Shown here one piece after another: positions 22,417 through 34,300 of a DNA stretch of 64,000 nt. A model generated the notes under the pieces. It saw nothing but the letters and a program-made list of their open reading frames with translations, made no database searches and was not told the origin of the DNA. Position numbers and translations under genes: made by a program. The DNA is taken from the NCBI GenBank assembly GCA_022036555.1, contig CM039129.1:20694003-20758002 (forward strand). The letters are read 5' to 3'. Source of the stretch: Microstegium vimineum. Taxonomy: Eukaryota; Streptophyta; Magnoliopsida; Poales; Poaceae. Within the stretch, counting starts at the first letter, position 1. Each line of letters starts with the position of its first letter.

Positions 22417-22910
22417 TTTAGTGTGGAAATACCATTAGTTTGGCTAGCGCCGGACGACCAAGGATCGCGTGGTAGGCTGTTTTAAAGTCGGCGATGATGA
22501 AGTTGATGTTTTCCACTCTGAAGTGATCCTGGTCACCGAACTGTACTAGTAGGGTGATCTGTCCCACTGGTTCAGATGACTTGTCTGGTATGATCCCCTA
22601 GAAATGGAAGTTCGCGGGAGGAGGTCTTTCTTGGAGTAGTCCAGCTATCGGAAAGCGTCGGTGAAGAGTATGTTGAGGGTGCTGCCGCCGTCGATCAATA
22701 CCTTCCTGAAACAGCATGTGGCGATGGTTGGGTCGATGATGAGTGGGTAGCGACCTGGATATTTGTAGTCCGTCCACTCGTCTTCCCCGGAGAAGCTGAT
22801 GGTTTGTTCTGACCAGTCGAGGTATCAGGAGTTGGTTGCGCTGTTTCCTACGACGGTGACTGAGTAGACGTCCTTTCGGACTTGGCGACGCCGTCTTTCT
22901 CCTTCGGTGA
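22417..22910 (-). pseudogene. Tat-like protease region
   Basis: The minus strand reads DEWTDYKYPGRYPLII, then VLIDGGSTLNILF (retropepsin active-site region, D-G-G variant, at about 22,664-22,700), then VENINFIIADFKTAYHAILGRPALAKLMVFPH. An in-frame stop lies shortly after the active-site motif and another near 22,597. It continues from gag on the right and into the linker left of the TRIM. Confidence 0.7.
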
Positions 22911-24640
22911 CTATGCTCCCTCCGAACATGGAGTATGTTGTTGAGGCTGCTCGGACCCTGGTGCATGTGGTTCTCTATCTCTATCCTTGTCGGCGCCATC
23001 TTCCTTCCTCTTTTTGTCAGCTCTTTCCTGGATGGTGTCTTTGAGGAGGTTACACGCACATAAGGAGTGCTTGGCGGTTTTGTCTATGGGGCACTGACTA
23101 TCGAGAATTTTCTCGTAGTCGCCGTCGTAGTTCTTCTCCGGGCGGGCGTTCGTGCTTGCGACGTAGCGATTATGTTGTCTATGGTCGAACCTCTGCGGCC
23201 GGCGTTCAGAGTTATCTGATCGGTGATCGCGGTGGTCGCTGGGTCCTTTCTCGTTCCTGTAGTCTGGTCGGCGATTATTGTCCCCAGCACGTTCCGGAGA
23301 ACGGGAGTAACGTCGTCTGTTCTCTCTGCTTCGGGTGGCGTCATCTTGGTTGGCGTAGGGGTTCGCGATCATCATCATCATCATCTGCTCTATGGTCTTT
23401 ACGTTGTTCCGGGCCAACTTGTTTCAGAGGTCGTCCATTCGTAGGCCATTGGAGAAGATGGCAATGGCTTCTGGGTTGAAAATCTCTGTTATGCTCAGAC
23501 GTTTGTCAGAGAAACGCCTGATGTATTCTCGGAGGCTCTCGTTACTCCTCTGGCGGATGTTCTCCAGGTCGTAACGTGTTTCTGGCTGGACACACATGGC
23601 TTTGTACGTTTCGATGAAGATTTTCTTGAGGTCCTCCCAATTGTCTATGGTGCCTTCTGGGATCTTCTGAAGCCAACTGATGGTGGACGTTGACAACATT
23701 ACTGCTAGGTAGTTTGCCATCACGTCTAGGTCTCCCCCTGCGGCATACACGGCGATCTCGTATGTGGATGCCCATTGTTCCGGATCTGCTTTGCCGTCGT
23801 ACTTCTCGACTGATGTCACTCTGAAGCTCTGGGGCCAGCGGATGGCGCGCAGGCGGGCTGAGAAGAGGCGTAGTCCTCCCGTGGCTCGGGGTGTCAGCAC
23901 TCGGTTGCGTCTGGGGTTGTGATACTCGTCATCGTCGTACCCTGGCGATCTTCGTCGATGTTGTCTTGGAGGGCTCCGGCGTGGCGGGGTTGGTGACTAA
24001 TCACGTCGGACCCTAGCGTTCTCTCTGTCGTCGTACAGTGGGGGTCTCTGTCTTCGCTCCCTCAGAGGGCTCCGACGTGGTGGAGTCGGTGACTGGTCGC
24101 GCCGGACCCTGTCTTCGTATCGCAGCGAACTCTGTCTTGCGTCCCTCAGGGGGCTCCGACGCACTGGTTCTGGTGTTCGACCATGGGGGCCCTCATTGTG
24201 GTCTTCCTCGCCGCGTCCCGGAGATCCTCGTTGGCGCTCTCTCAGAGGGCTTCGTGAGCAATTCCTATTGTGAGACTGACCGGAGGACTCGAGCACTCGT
24301 TGCTTTCTTTTTACCTGGAGTGAGGCCGCCTTGATGTGGGCGTCTATCTTCTCGACCAGGGGCGTACCCTCGAGTTTGGCCAGGTCGCAGACGGCTGCTG
24401 CCAGATTGGCGCTGGGTGTTGAGTATACCGGAACGTCGCCCATCATCTCGAACTCGTACCGGAGATTGCGTCGTAGTGGCTGACCATGATGCCTCTGGTC
24501 CCGCTCGTGCTGTTCTCGTGCAATGCGTTCTTGCTCGAGGCGTTCCTGGTTGCGTCTTTCTTGTTCGCGGTGTTCGTCGTCGTGCCTTTGCGCGCGGTCG
24601 GCATTGCATTGCTCCCTTGCGAGTTATACCACACTTTTTT
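22911..24640 (-). pseudogene. Tat-like gag
   Basis: The N-terminal part is rich in R/E/Q (NQERLEQERIAREQHERDQ at about 24,500), followed by DVPVYSTPSANLAAAV and arginine/proline-rich SPTPPRRSPLRERR repeats. The capsid core reads AIRWPQSFRVTSVEKYDGKADPEQW...WLQKIPEGTIDNWEDLKKIFIETYKAMC...RQRSNESLREYIRRF. Stops interrupt it at 23,997-23,999 and 23,424-23,426. The repeated PTPPRRSPLRERR segments (23,900-24,250) are an internal amino-acid repeat. Role when intact: virus-like-particle capsid. Confidence 0.75.
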
Positions 24641-25050
24641 TAGAGAGTACACCACCAATCAACCCTCCCGCACCATTAAAACGAGAAAAAAGGTTGAGAC
24701 ACACGACGATAACACACGCCGACGGTGAACTAGGGGAGTGCACAACTCAAAGAATCCGGAGATGGGGAAGAAGGATGACAGGGGAGGGCGGAGGAGCGGC
24801 AGAGAGCTTACCGGTAGGAAGAGAGCGCGAACTGGTGTCGAAGAGGGCGACGACGGCGGTGCTTTTATCACGGAGGGAAAAGGAAAAGCACGCGAAGAGT
24901 GGAGGTAACCCTTGCCAGTTCGCGCGCACGGGGAGCGAAAAAATCGCCATGAGTGCGTGCGGTCTCGCATCCACGGAGCTAGACTCGATGGAAACGAAGT
25001 CTACTCGCGTTTCTCGTCAGCCTGGCCGAGAGGGGAATCTTACTTGTTGA
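24641..25050. other. Probable Tat leader or junction, no gene seen
   Basis: GC-rich sequence upstream (in element orientation) of gag. Open frames on both strands are short and low in complexity. No LTR matching 14,322-14,820 and no clear primer-binding site is visible. Confidence 0.35.
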
Positions 25051-25307
25051 GCCAGGCCCCAATAGCTGGGCCAGGCCACCAAACACCCGAATATTACATT
25101 AGCTGGCCAGGCTGAGCCATATGTAGCCTACCAATCACGCCCATAATGGCAGTCAGGCAAACATACAGCCCAAACTCTGCAGCCGGCCCGTACTGCCTTC
25201 ATTTTCTCAAGCCAAGCTTTCCCCAAGCGCTAATCGTCCCAAGCCGCTCCGCGGTTATGCTCAACAATTTCAAAACAAAACTAGAGGTTCCGGAACTCAC
25301 CTCCCCA
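25051..25307 (+). promoter_or_regulatory. TEB: TEB promoter and 5' UTR region
   Basis: This is the only non-coding stretch between transposon sequence and the TEB start codon. It contains a site II-type TGGGCC at 25,067-25,072, a GGCCCGT at about 25,184 and a CCAAT at about 25,129. Intron 1 begins with a telo-box AAACCCTA (25,347-25,354). Site II plus telo-box is the usual pairing upstream of plant replication and proliferation genes, which suits a DNA-repair polymerase. No TATA box is obvious. Part of this stretch may be the end of the Harbinger element. Confidence 0.45.
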
Positions 25308-25343
25308 ATGGCGTCGGGCTCGTCGCGCCCCCAAATCGATCAG
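25308..25343 (+). CDS. TEB: TEB exon 1
   Basis: ATG in CCCCAATGGCG; 12 codons ending in a Q, then donor GTAAAA. With exon 2 it forms IDQFF, a PIP-box-like motif. Confidence 0.8.
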
Positions 25344-28300
25344 GTAAAACCCTAAACCTAGTTCCTCGCCCATTCGCCTCCAAGCGCTAATCTCGCCCCC
25401 CCCCCCCCCCCCTTCGATCCGGCTCCACCGCAGTTCTTTCCGGCCAAGAAGAGGAGGCCCTCGTCGCGCAAGGACGAGTCGCCGCGACCCGGGACGCAGC
25501 AGGAGAGCCCCGGCGGCGCCAAGGGGTCCCTGGAGGGGTACCTCGTCCGTTCGCCTTCCTCCCGTGCCGCGGCAGCGCCATCGGCGGTCCCCGTTGGCTC
25601 GCCCAGGGGCGGGGACCTGGGCGCCAGGCGGAGCCTCTCGGCCGCAATGGATGTCGATGTCGGTTCCTCGGCTCCGGTGGTGGCGGTGGCGGTGGCAGGT
25701 GACGGGGCATACTTTGATCCCAGGAGGAGCACCGTGGACTTCTTGTCCCATTCCTGCAGGTGAGCGCTCTCAGTGTGAAACGTAAGTTATAGTATTGGTG
25801 CCAAGAACTGTTTTTTTGCAAATTACTGGTGTAATCTTGCTATTCCAGTGCTATCCTGCCTTTGAATGGTGACTGTGATTACAGCGAACAGTGGGGGATA
25901 AAGCAGAAGCGGAGTGTGACCCAGTCATTCTTGGTTCCTTGTGACAATGACTATGCCAAGAAGCAGCGAGTTGCCCATTGTGGTGGCTTGGAAGCTCTAA
26001 AGGTTGGACCAAGATACACTATCTATCCATCCTTAGCATCATCATATGACAAGTGATTTCATGAGTTTCAACTCTTAGTTTGGTTCTTTGCAGGAGTTAG
26101 ATGATAATGTGGCTTCCATGAAGCAATGCACCAATCACCATGGTGGCTCAAAGGCTGTGGACTTCTCATTATGTCCTTTTCAACATGAATCTGTTGAGGG
26201 GGAACAGGTGAGTTGTGTTGGGTTTTTTTCGGCCTTGCAAAGACGTAGCTTTACCCCAAGTACTGCACAGAGAAAAGTTGCGTTTTGTCTAGCCCCTGTG
26301 GAAACCCTAAAGTCTGTATCGAGGAATTCCCTTACTTCACCTGGGGAGGAGTTCTGGAATGCAGCAATTGAACTCGCTGACGGGATATCTGCTCAGGCTG
26401 ATAAGGTCCGTGGAAGTCCTGAATTTGATGCAGCAGAAGACAAGTCATCTTGTGCAGTAGCAGTATGCTCTAAGACTCTTCCTAGATCAGGAAGGGATGA
26501 GCTTGACTGTCAAAATACAGTAGGCAGCAATGATACACATCATATGGAGAAATTGTCAAATAAAGTTGAATCACTGGCAGTAAACTGTCAGCATATAATT
26601 AACTCTCCTTTGCCTGTGAAGCAGCTGGATTTCTTTCATGAGGATGATATTAAAGTTTCAGGTTCAAAATTTGAAGCAAAAGGCAGCTATGAAGCTTGTA
26701 ATGCACAAGCAGATCATGTTCCATTGAAAGACACTGGCCTTATAGGAAAGGAAAATCTCATAGGCCCTATGGATGTGATGAAGAAAAGTGCTAATAATTT
26801 GCACACTGATTCTGCAGCCATGAGATGTCAGGGTGTATTCAAGTCAACAATTGAAGGGAAGGTTCACCCAACTCAAGAGGGTGAAAGAGATTCTCATCTT
26901 ATTAGGAGAGATCTCAATCAGCGAACCCACAATGAAAATAAATCACTTGCTGAATATTCAAATAATTGCAAGACTTGGATAGATTCCAAGAGTAAATTTA
27001 CTTCTCAGGAAGTGGAAGCTAGCACACCTACTAGCTCCATTCCTCTGAAGGATCACTCAAAGCTATCAAGTTGGCTTCCTCCTGACCTTTGTGCTATATA
27101 CATGAAAAAAGGAATTTCAGAACTGTACCCTTGGCAGGTTAGGATGTTTTTCCCTAATTATCTTTAAATCTCTGGCAGCTAGCTTTCTTTCACCTGACCA
27201 TTTTTGCCTGTGTTGGAAAATTTCTCCAGCCAAGCGTTGCAAACTATTGCTGCTCTCTCGGCTTACCAATTATTTTTGCTCCTACGCTAAGCTTCTTTAG
27301 TATTTGTATCGTAATAAGTACGGCTCCAAAACAAGTAATTAATATGTTAAGTGGTGTAGATGCCAATTATATGGTTACTGATTCATATGAAAATCTTAAG
27401 GGCTCGTTCGGATGGGTGAAATCCAACCAGGAACAGTTCCCGTTGATCAAAACCAGTACAATTTAGTGAAGTATTCCTGGTAAGAATGAATTCAGGGGTT
27501 GATTCCCTGCCAAACAAACAGGCCCTAAGTTCTTTTGTATTTCTACCACCACATTATTTTTGACCATTTTAATGCTTTTTGCTTTTTTTTTTCTTGAACT
27601 CTGTAGTGCTCTCTTAGATCGATCTGAAGGCCTGTTTGGTTTTTGCCCCCACTGCGCTAAGCTAAAATTTGGCCACGGAATAAACCCAGACATGACCAAA
27701 TTTAGGCAAGTACAGGATTTGAGTTGGAGCCAAGTAAAATTACATAAATAGCTACCTCATATTAAAAGGAATAGTGTTTCTTCTTGTCGCCCCCTTCCAC
27801 TCAATGACATGTGGGTCCAACATGCTCTGCGCAAGGTTCAAAAAAACGGCGTTAAGCGGCTGCTTAAGCGCTCAGGAGGTCTCCGCTTCGCTTCAGGCCA
27901 TCAGTGGTCCCTAAGCGGCACTGGGACCTGAGAGGGGGAGTCGGGAGAGGGAGCGGCCGAGTGGGTAGCTGCGGGCGGGCGCGCCGCCATGGTGGAGCAG
28001 TGGCTGCCGGCTCCCGCTGCCCACCTGCTGCGTGTGGCGTGCAGCGTGGCAGCCGCCGGGGCTGGGCGCCGTTGATGCTGTGCGAAGGAGCAGTAGGCGC
28101 GCGCACAGGGTCTCCGACTGGAGGAGTGGGAGGCGGCAGGGAGAGCCGGCGTGCCATTGACGGCAGCCCGACGTTGGACCTGGGAGCGCCCCGCCGTCAT
28201 CGAGACCCTGAGCCTGAGCGCCACTGCCATTGCCTGCGTGCCGAGCACGAGTGGGGAGGGAGCGGATACTTGCAGAGGAGTGCCTGTGGGCTGTGTCCTG

Positions 28301-31300
28301 TACCGGTGTGCCCTAAGGCTTCTGCCCTCTGCTGTGATGGGCTGGTGCAGGCCAGGGGCCCAGCCCCGAAACAAAAGCCCACCACTCTGCAGTTTTTCAT
28401 ATGGATCTGTCTTCAACCTTCTGCATGAATCTGATTTTCTTATGTGTGTTGCTTTTCAAGGTGATAGCCTATTACATCAATCTGATTTGCTACAGTACAA
28501 ATGTTTAAGCAATGCTTAGGGCGCTTAAGCTCGCTGAAGCGCTAAGTGGCAGGTCACCGTTCGCTTAGAGCTTGGCGCTTTTTTTTAACTTTGCTCCTGC
28601 GTCTCTCTTATGGCTGGTCAGGACTCCGCTTGCTAAGAGCCATTTGTTCATGATTGAATAGCCACCCGGAGGCCATATTATCGGACTTCGGGTGAAGGTC
28701 CTTGTGTGACGCTCGAGGTGTTACTAAGTCAGGTTGAATGTGGTCTGGTTCTTGAAGTTCTATTTTGTTTCTTTTAATATATCCAATTCGGTTGCATAAG
28801 ATAGGCTGAAAGAGGAGTTTGGGGCCAAATTATTTTTTTGTTATCATGGGCTTAGTTCTGCAATTTTTAGAGCACTTTTTAAATATATATGCGAATAAAT
28901 ATTATTGCCGAACAAAGGTGCTAATTCATGTATAAAAATAAAATTATAGTGGGTTTTCTCCCATTGCAACGCATGGGCATGTCTTCAAGTAGTTCTGAAG
29001 CCACCTTGTGTGTGAAATGTGGGTCCTCGGTGTCTATTAGGATATGTATAATTCTGCACTAATCACAGATTGATTGTAATCCCATAGATAGCCTAGCTGC
29101 CATATATAGCCTAGGATTCTTTCGATGTATAGCCTAGGATTATTTCCTTGTACAGGGAATAGCTTCCCATATGTGTACTTTCCTTGCATGCCTATTGGCT
29201 ATATATGAAAGGCTCCCCACCCACGTTGGGTGTGTGGTGATTTCCCCCTTTCCTGTCTATTCTACATGGTATCAGCTTAACCGATCCTCCTTCCCTTCTC
29301 CTGCCCCTACCTCCTCTCACCAAGGTCGCCATGTCGACTGAGGCTGCCACTAGCTCCTCCTCCTCCAGCACCACGAACAGCCTGGGCTCCCTCTCTGCCC
29401 CTGCTGTCTTCGTTGCTCCCTATGCAACGGTCAATGTCAAGAACCACATCCCGGTGACCCTGGAACTGACGAGGCCCAACTTCAACCAGTGGGAACCGTT
29501 CTTCACCTCTCTCTGCGGGAAATTCGGACTCCTTTCCCACATCACGGAGGCAACTGGCTCCCCCGACCCTGCCTGGAACATCGCCGACGCCTGCGTCCGC
29601 AGTTGGCTCCTTGGCTCTGTTGAGCAGGATGTCCTCGGTCGATCAGACCGCGCGTGCCCTCTGGCTCGCCATCAGGCGCCTCTTCGAGGCCAACAAGGCC
29701 CCGCGCGCCATCTTCCTGGGTCACGAGTTCTACTCTGATGCCGACTGGGCTGGCTGCCCGGATACAGTTGTTTCAAGTGAGAAAGAAAGGGGTAGGCTTC
29801 ATAGTTTTTTCAACCAAAAAACATATCTTTTTCAACGCACATAGCTCACATTAACTTTTCCACACAGCTCACAACTCAATAGCTTTTCCATATCTCAGTT
29901 GAACCAAACAAACCTCTAATGTTTGGACATCCAACAAACTACATATCATAGGGACGTAACCTTTGGCTCTCTGGGAAAACTTGGGCAAGTAATTCAGCCA
30001 CCATGCAACGGCGCTCTACAAATGTCTCGGCTTGCCAAATTTTGTTTGGGCCAGCCAAAATTTTGACCTCACCGTGGGCTCAACTCTCTGTTCATATGGG
30101 GCGCTTGGATCATATGGAACCCACTGGAACCATTGTTTATTTGATGGTATGACTCCTAGTGTTTCTCGAGCCTTGATCATGGCAGGAGAAGAGTCGACTT
30201 TTGTCTATGGCAGAGGCTAGAGGAATCTCCTTGACTGTCCCCATGGCAGGGTCTTGAGTGCTGCTTTTTAGATGGGTCATTCTATGTCCTCTTTTTAATC
30301 GGCGCGTTTGTAACTGTTCAATGTGGCGTTTGTGGTGTGTTGTAACTGGGTTCCTGTCCCAATTTCTTAATATAATGAAGCACAGCTCTCCTGTGTTTTT
30401 GAGAATTGTGTTTTGACCTCTAACCAAGTGGTTGCCAGATTGTTGGGGCATGGCCAAATTTTGATTTGGCACGCTGGGGTCTCAGACAAAATATGTCCTG
30501 AATATCCTTGTTTCATGCATGACCATCTATGCATTTGTTTGCGCCTTCCGTGTAGACATGCTTTTTTTGTGTGATTGCGCACTCATAAGTTGCAATTGTT
30601 ACTCACATTGGTGTCAGTGAGTTACTCTATGGTTTGGCTGCTTTGATTGAACAAAAATAAAATGTTGGCTGCAAACTTTTGTCAATTCAGCTGTATCTGA
30701 TTTGTTCAGTATTGTCCTCCATCCTTTTTGTCATTAAGTATCAGGGAGTTCGTAAATAAATAAGTTTTCAAGAATGTTATGATGAGAAATAATATTGTTC
30801 CTGTCTTGCTTGCAACTCGTATTGATTGTCCTTTGGGCTATGTTCCCATGTCCATTGCAGGTTGAATGTTTACTTGTCGAAGGTGTCTTGGACAAAAGGA
30901 ATCTTGTGTATTGTGCATCCACGAGGTGCTTGCAGATCTTTCATGTCTGTTCATACGTGGACGTGCCTGCACGCTTCACAGTCTGATGCCTACTTTTTTT
31001 TTCTTCATGTTTATGTTCTATCTAATCTTATGTGTATCTTTTTTGCTGTTAAATTTGCAGTGCTGGTAAAAGCTTCGTCGCTGAAGTTCTGATGTTGAGG
31101 CGGATACTGTCGAGTGGGAATATTGCAATTCTTGTCCTTCCCTATGTCTCAATATGTGCTGAAAAGGTTTTTAAATATTTATTCAGTTTTGGAATAGTCT
31201 GAAACATACTTGTGTTTGATTTTTCATTTATCTCTTACAGACTGAACATCTTGAACAACTTCTTGAGCCACTGGGTAGGCATGTCCGTAGCTTTTATGGG

Positions 31301-34300
31301 AACCAGGGGGCAGGCTCACTTCCCAAAGATACTGCAGTTGCTGTATGTACCATAGAGAAGGCAAACTCTTTGGTAAACAAATTGTTAGAGGATGGCCGCC
31401 TCTCTGAACTTGGTGTAATTGTCATAGATGAACTTCATATGGTAAGCTTGTCTAAAATCGAAGTGCTGCTCAGAACATCCTCTCTTTTCTTTAAACCTTT
31501 TGTTGTTGGTACTTTCGTAGTTATTCATACCACATCTATTTTGTAATGCAAGTCCACTGCCTTGGGAACTGTCATTTCAGCAATCTAGGTTTGTGGCAGC
31601 ATTGAGAATACTAATGTAATTATTTTTAATATTTCTATTTTCGCCCTCTTTTAATAGTGTGTATGAGATTATTGCCATTTAATGAGGATATTTGTTGGCC
31701 TGTTGTTAGCTATTAGTGCCCCTTGTCCAGCATGCCTTGTGGAATTGGATTTGTTTTATGAAACAGATGGGTACTATCTGGGATCGAAGAGTAGTGTGTG
31801 TGCGATTTGTATGACTCTTCTTCAATTAATCCAATGATACACAACTCTCTTGCACGTTGAAGAAAACAATGATGTACTACCATTGTAAGTAGTAGAGGTT
31901 TTATCATAGCTAACTAAGAGCACTACAAATTCTGGTATAGGTGTTTGTGTTATTAGTGTACTGTATAACTAAGAGCACTACAAATTCTGGTATAGGTGTA
32001 TGTGGTATTGGTTTACTGTATGTTGGCCTGAGCACTGGTCACCAGCACACTCACACACACACTCAACGACTTAAGGTAGAAGAAGGGGAATGATCACAAC
32101 ACACACACAAGCTGTAGCTCTGCTGCTCGGAACTGTACTCTGAATGATTTGTTTCACTACCATAGGGCAATATATATACATGAGCTAGTACCTCTAGCAA
32201 GTACGAAAGTACCACAAGTCACTACTTGCTACAACGATCAACTATTTGGCTGAAGTTAGCCACTACTTAGGACTTTTGCCACTACCGGGGACTGTTGCCA
32301 TGTCTCTATAGTAGATAGAAAGGACAATAGGGTTGACAAACTTGCCAACACCATTGCCGTGCGTGGCCGACGTGATTGGCCCGCAGAGGTTGCCGTGGAC
32401 AAGCTCAAGGGTGTCCGTCGCGCGATACTTGGCCGCCTTTGGGAATGACAGCCTCCTGCTCAGCTCGCTTATGTGTTTGATGTGGGGCAGCCCGCGAACC
32501 ATCTTCTGCACCCGAGTGAGCACGTCGAAGCTGAGATGGCCGAAATGGGCGTGCCACAACCACTGTCCCTCCATACGCTGCGCCGCCAGACAGATCGGTT
32601 GCTCTACCTTCAAGTCAAGCAACTACAACTGATTACGGGATCATTCTACCTTGGCGAGAAGCCGCTGCTCTCAATCCAGAATCCTCAAGATGCCACTCTT
32701 GATCAGCACCTCGCACCCGCGCTCGTTCAGCTGCCCAATGTTGACGTTGCTCGAGCGCAGCTAGGGGATGTAGAATACGTCCATCAGCGCGCGATGCTCG
32801 CCATTCTGGCACCGGAAGATGACAGTGCTGCGGCCTCGAATCTCCACCTTTGAGCCGTCGCTGAACTTTACCGACCCCGTCACACTGCCGACGAGCTCGG
32901 AGAACGCTGCCTTACAACCTGTCATGTGGTTGCTGACACCATAGTCCAGGTATCACCTCTGGTCTGCATCGTCGCCCACTCGTCCGAGATGGACATGGGC
33001 ACGTGGCTCGTCGAGGTCGATGGCCAACGATGCCTTCCCAAGCTCCATAATCGCCACCTCCTCTGTTTTACCCTCTGCCTAACATTGTGCGCGTCGCCAT
33101 CTGGAGAGTAGGTTCGTCGTCGTCCACTTGCGCCAGGTGAGCCTCGACCTTCTTCTCCTTCTTGTTCGGGCACTCCTTGGCCCAATGGCTAGTCTTGCCG
33201 CAACGTCGATAGTTTTTACTATCAATAGGCTCGCCTTCCTTCTGCAGGGTTTGCCGCGGCGCTTGACGTCACCGCCGCGGCGCTTGACGTCACCGCCGCG
33301 GCTGTAGGAGCTTCCCCTGACCTTCTTGTCCTTCATCCGGGTCGTCCACTCCTTGGTCAGCAGCAACTTGCCGCTGTTTGTTGTTGCCGGCACCTCCGTG
33401 CGCTCGTCCATCGCCCGCAAGCGTCAAGTCCTCAATCGTGAGGGTTGACATGTCCAACATCGTCTTGATGGAGAGAGTGATCTGGGTGTACTTGGGCGGC
33501 ACGATGCTCAGGTACTTGGAGGCGGCCTCCTCGTCGTCAATGGTGACACCGTGCGTCGCGAGCTGACTAACGAGTGACTGCAGTCGGAGGGAGAAATCCT
33601 CCACCGCCTCCCCGTCGCGGAAAATGAGGTTATCGTACTCCCGCCGCAGCTGCTGCGCCTTCGCCTTCTTTGCGCGGTCGGACCCGACCCGCATGGCCTT
33701 GAGGGCGTCTCAAGCATCCTTGGTTGAGTCCTTCGACCCCAGCGGCTCTCGATACTCCGGCGGTATGGCGGCTAGGATAGCATCCAGCGCTGAGCAGTCC
33801 TTGTCCTCATCCTCGGTGCCTTGGTCGATAGCCTTCTTGAGTCGTCAGGCTCTGAATTTGACCTTCATGGTCACCGCCCACTCGCCGTAGTTTGTGCGGG
33901 TTAGAACCGGCCAGTTAGCCTCACTAACGTCCCACACGGTCCGCACGACGACGTCCTGGCGTGGCTGAGAACCCGCGACATTTACTCCACCGGTGCCCAC
34001 CTTTGAGCCGCTCGTCGTAGCCATTGCTAGTGATCAGCCGGGCAATGCAGACAACCTGGCGGCTCCGATACCACTTGTTGGCCCGAGCACTCCCTTCAGG
34101 TGAGCAGTCTGCTCACCAGCACACTCACACACTCAATGGCTCAAGGTAGAAGAAGGGGAATGAGCACAACACACACACACACACAAGTTGCAGCTCTGTT
34201 ACTCAGAACTGCACTCTGAAGACGGGAAACTGAACTGATTTGTTTCACTGCCATAGGGTGATATATAGACATGACCTAGTACCTCTAGCAGGTACGAAAG

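Larger units (their letters stand above)
14322..24640 (-). mobile_element. Tat-like Ty3/gypsy element, internally deleted and nested
   Basis: Read right to left it shows gag (24.6-22.9 kb), protease (22.9-22.4), a post-protease linker (21.8-21.6), no RT/RNase H/integrase, an extra ORF on the opposite strand (16.1-19.1), polypurine-like motifs, and a 3' LTR (14,322-14,820). An extra antisense ORF between pol and the 3' LTR is known from Tat elements such as Grande. Two younger insertions split it: a Sirevirus solo LTR and a TRIM. No matching right-hand LTR is visible before the TEB gene, so the right boundary is uncertain. Confidence 0.65.
27138..30860 (+). other. TEB: TEB intron 4 with transposon debris
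   Basis: 3.7 kb, GTTAGG...TTGCAG. It holds a Tourist-like MITE (27,400-27,525), a GC-rich insert (27,844-28,580) and a copia remnant (29,031-29,775). The rest (27,530-27,840, 28,580-29,030, 29,780-30,860) is AT-rich intron with no recognisable gene; 29,790-29,920 resembles a MITE end (CCAAACAAACC). Confidence 0.75.

Noticed and set aside
24523..25050. 175-codon plus-strand frame upstream of TEB
   Set aside because: Antisense to the Tat leader/gag start, low complexity, no domain; best seen as chance.
26209..26240. Extra TEB intron starting at GTGAGTTGTG inside exon 4
   Set aside because: The frame is open through it and no convincing acceptor preserving frame was seen close by; left as a possible alternative site only.
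27904..28428. 174-codon open frame on the plus strand
   Set aside because: Overlapping long frames exist on both strands because the region is GC-rich; no domain, no splice context in TEB.
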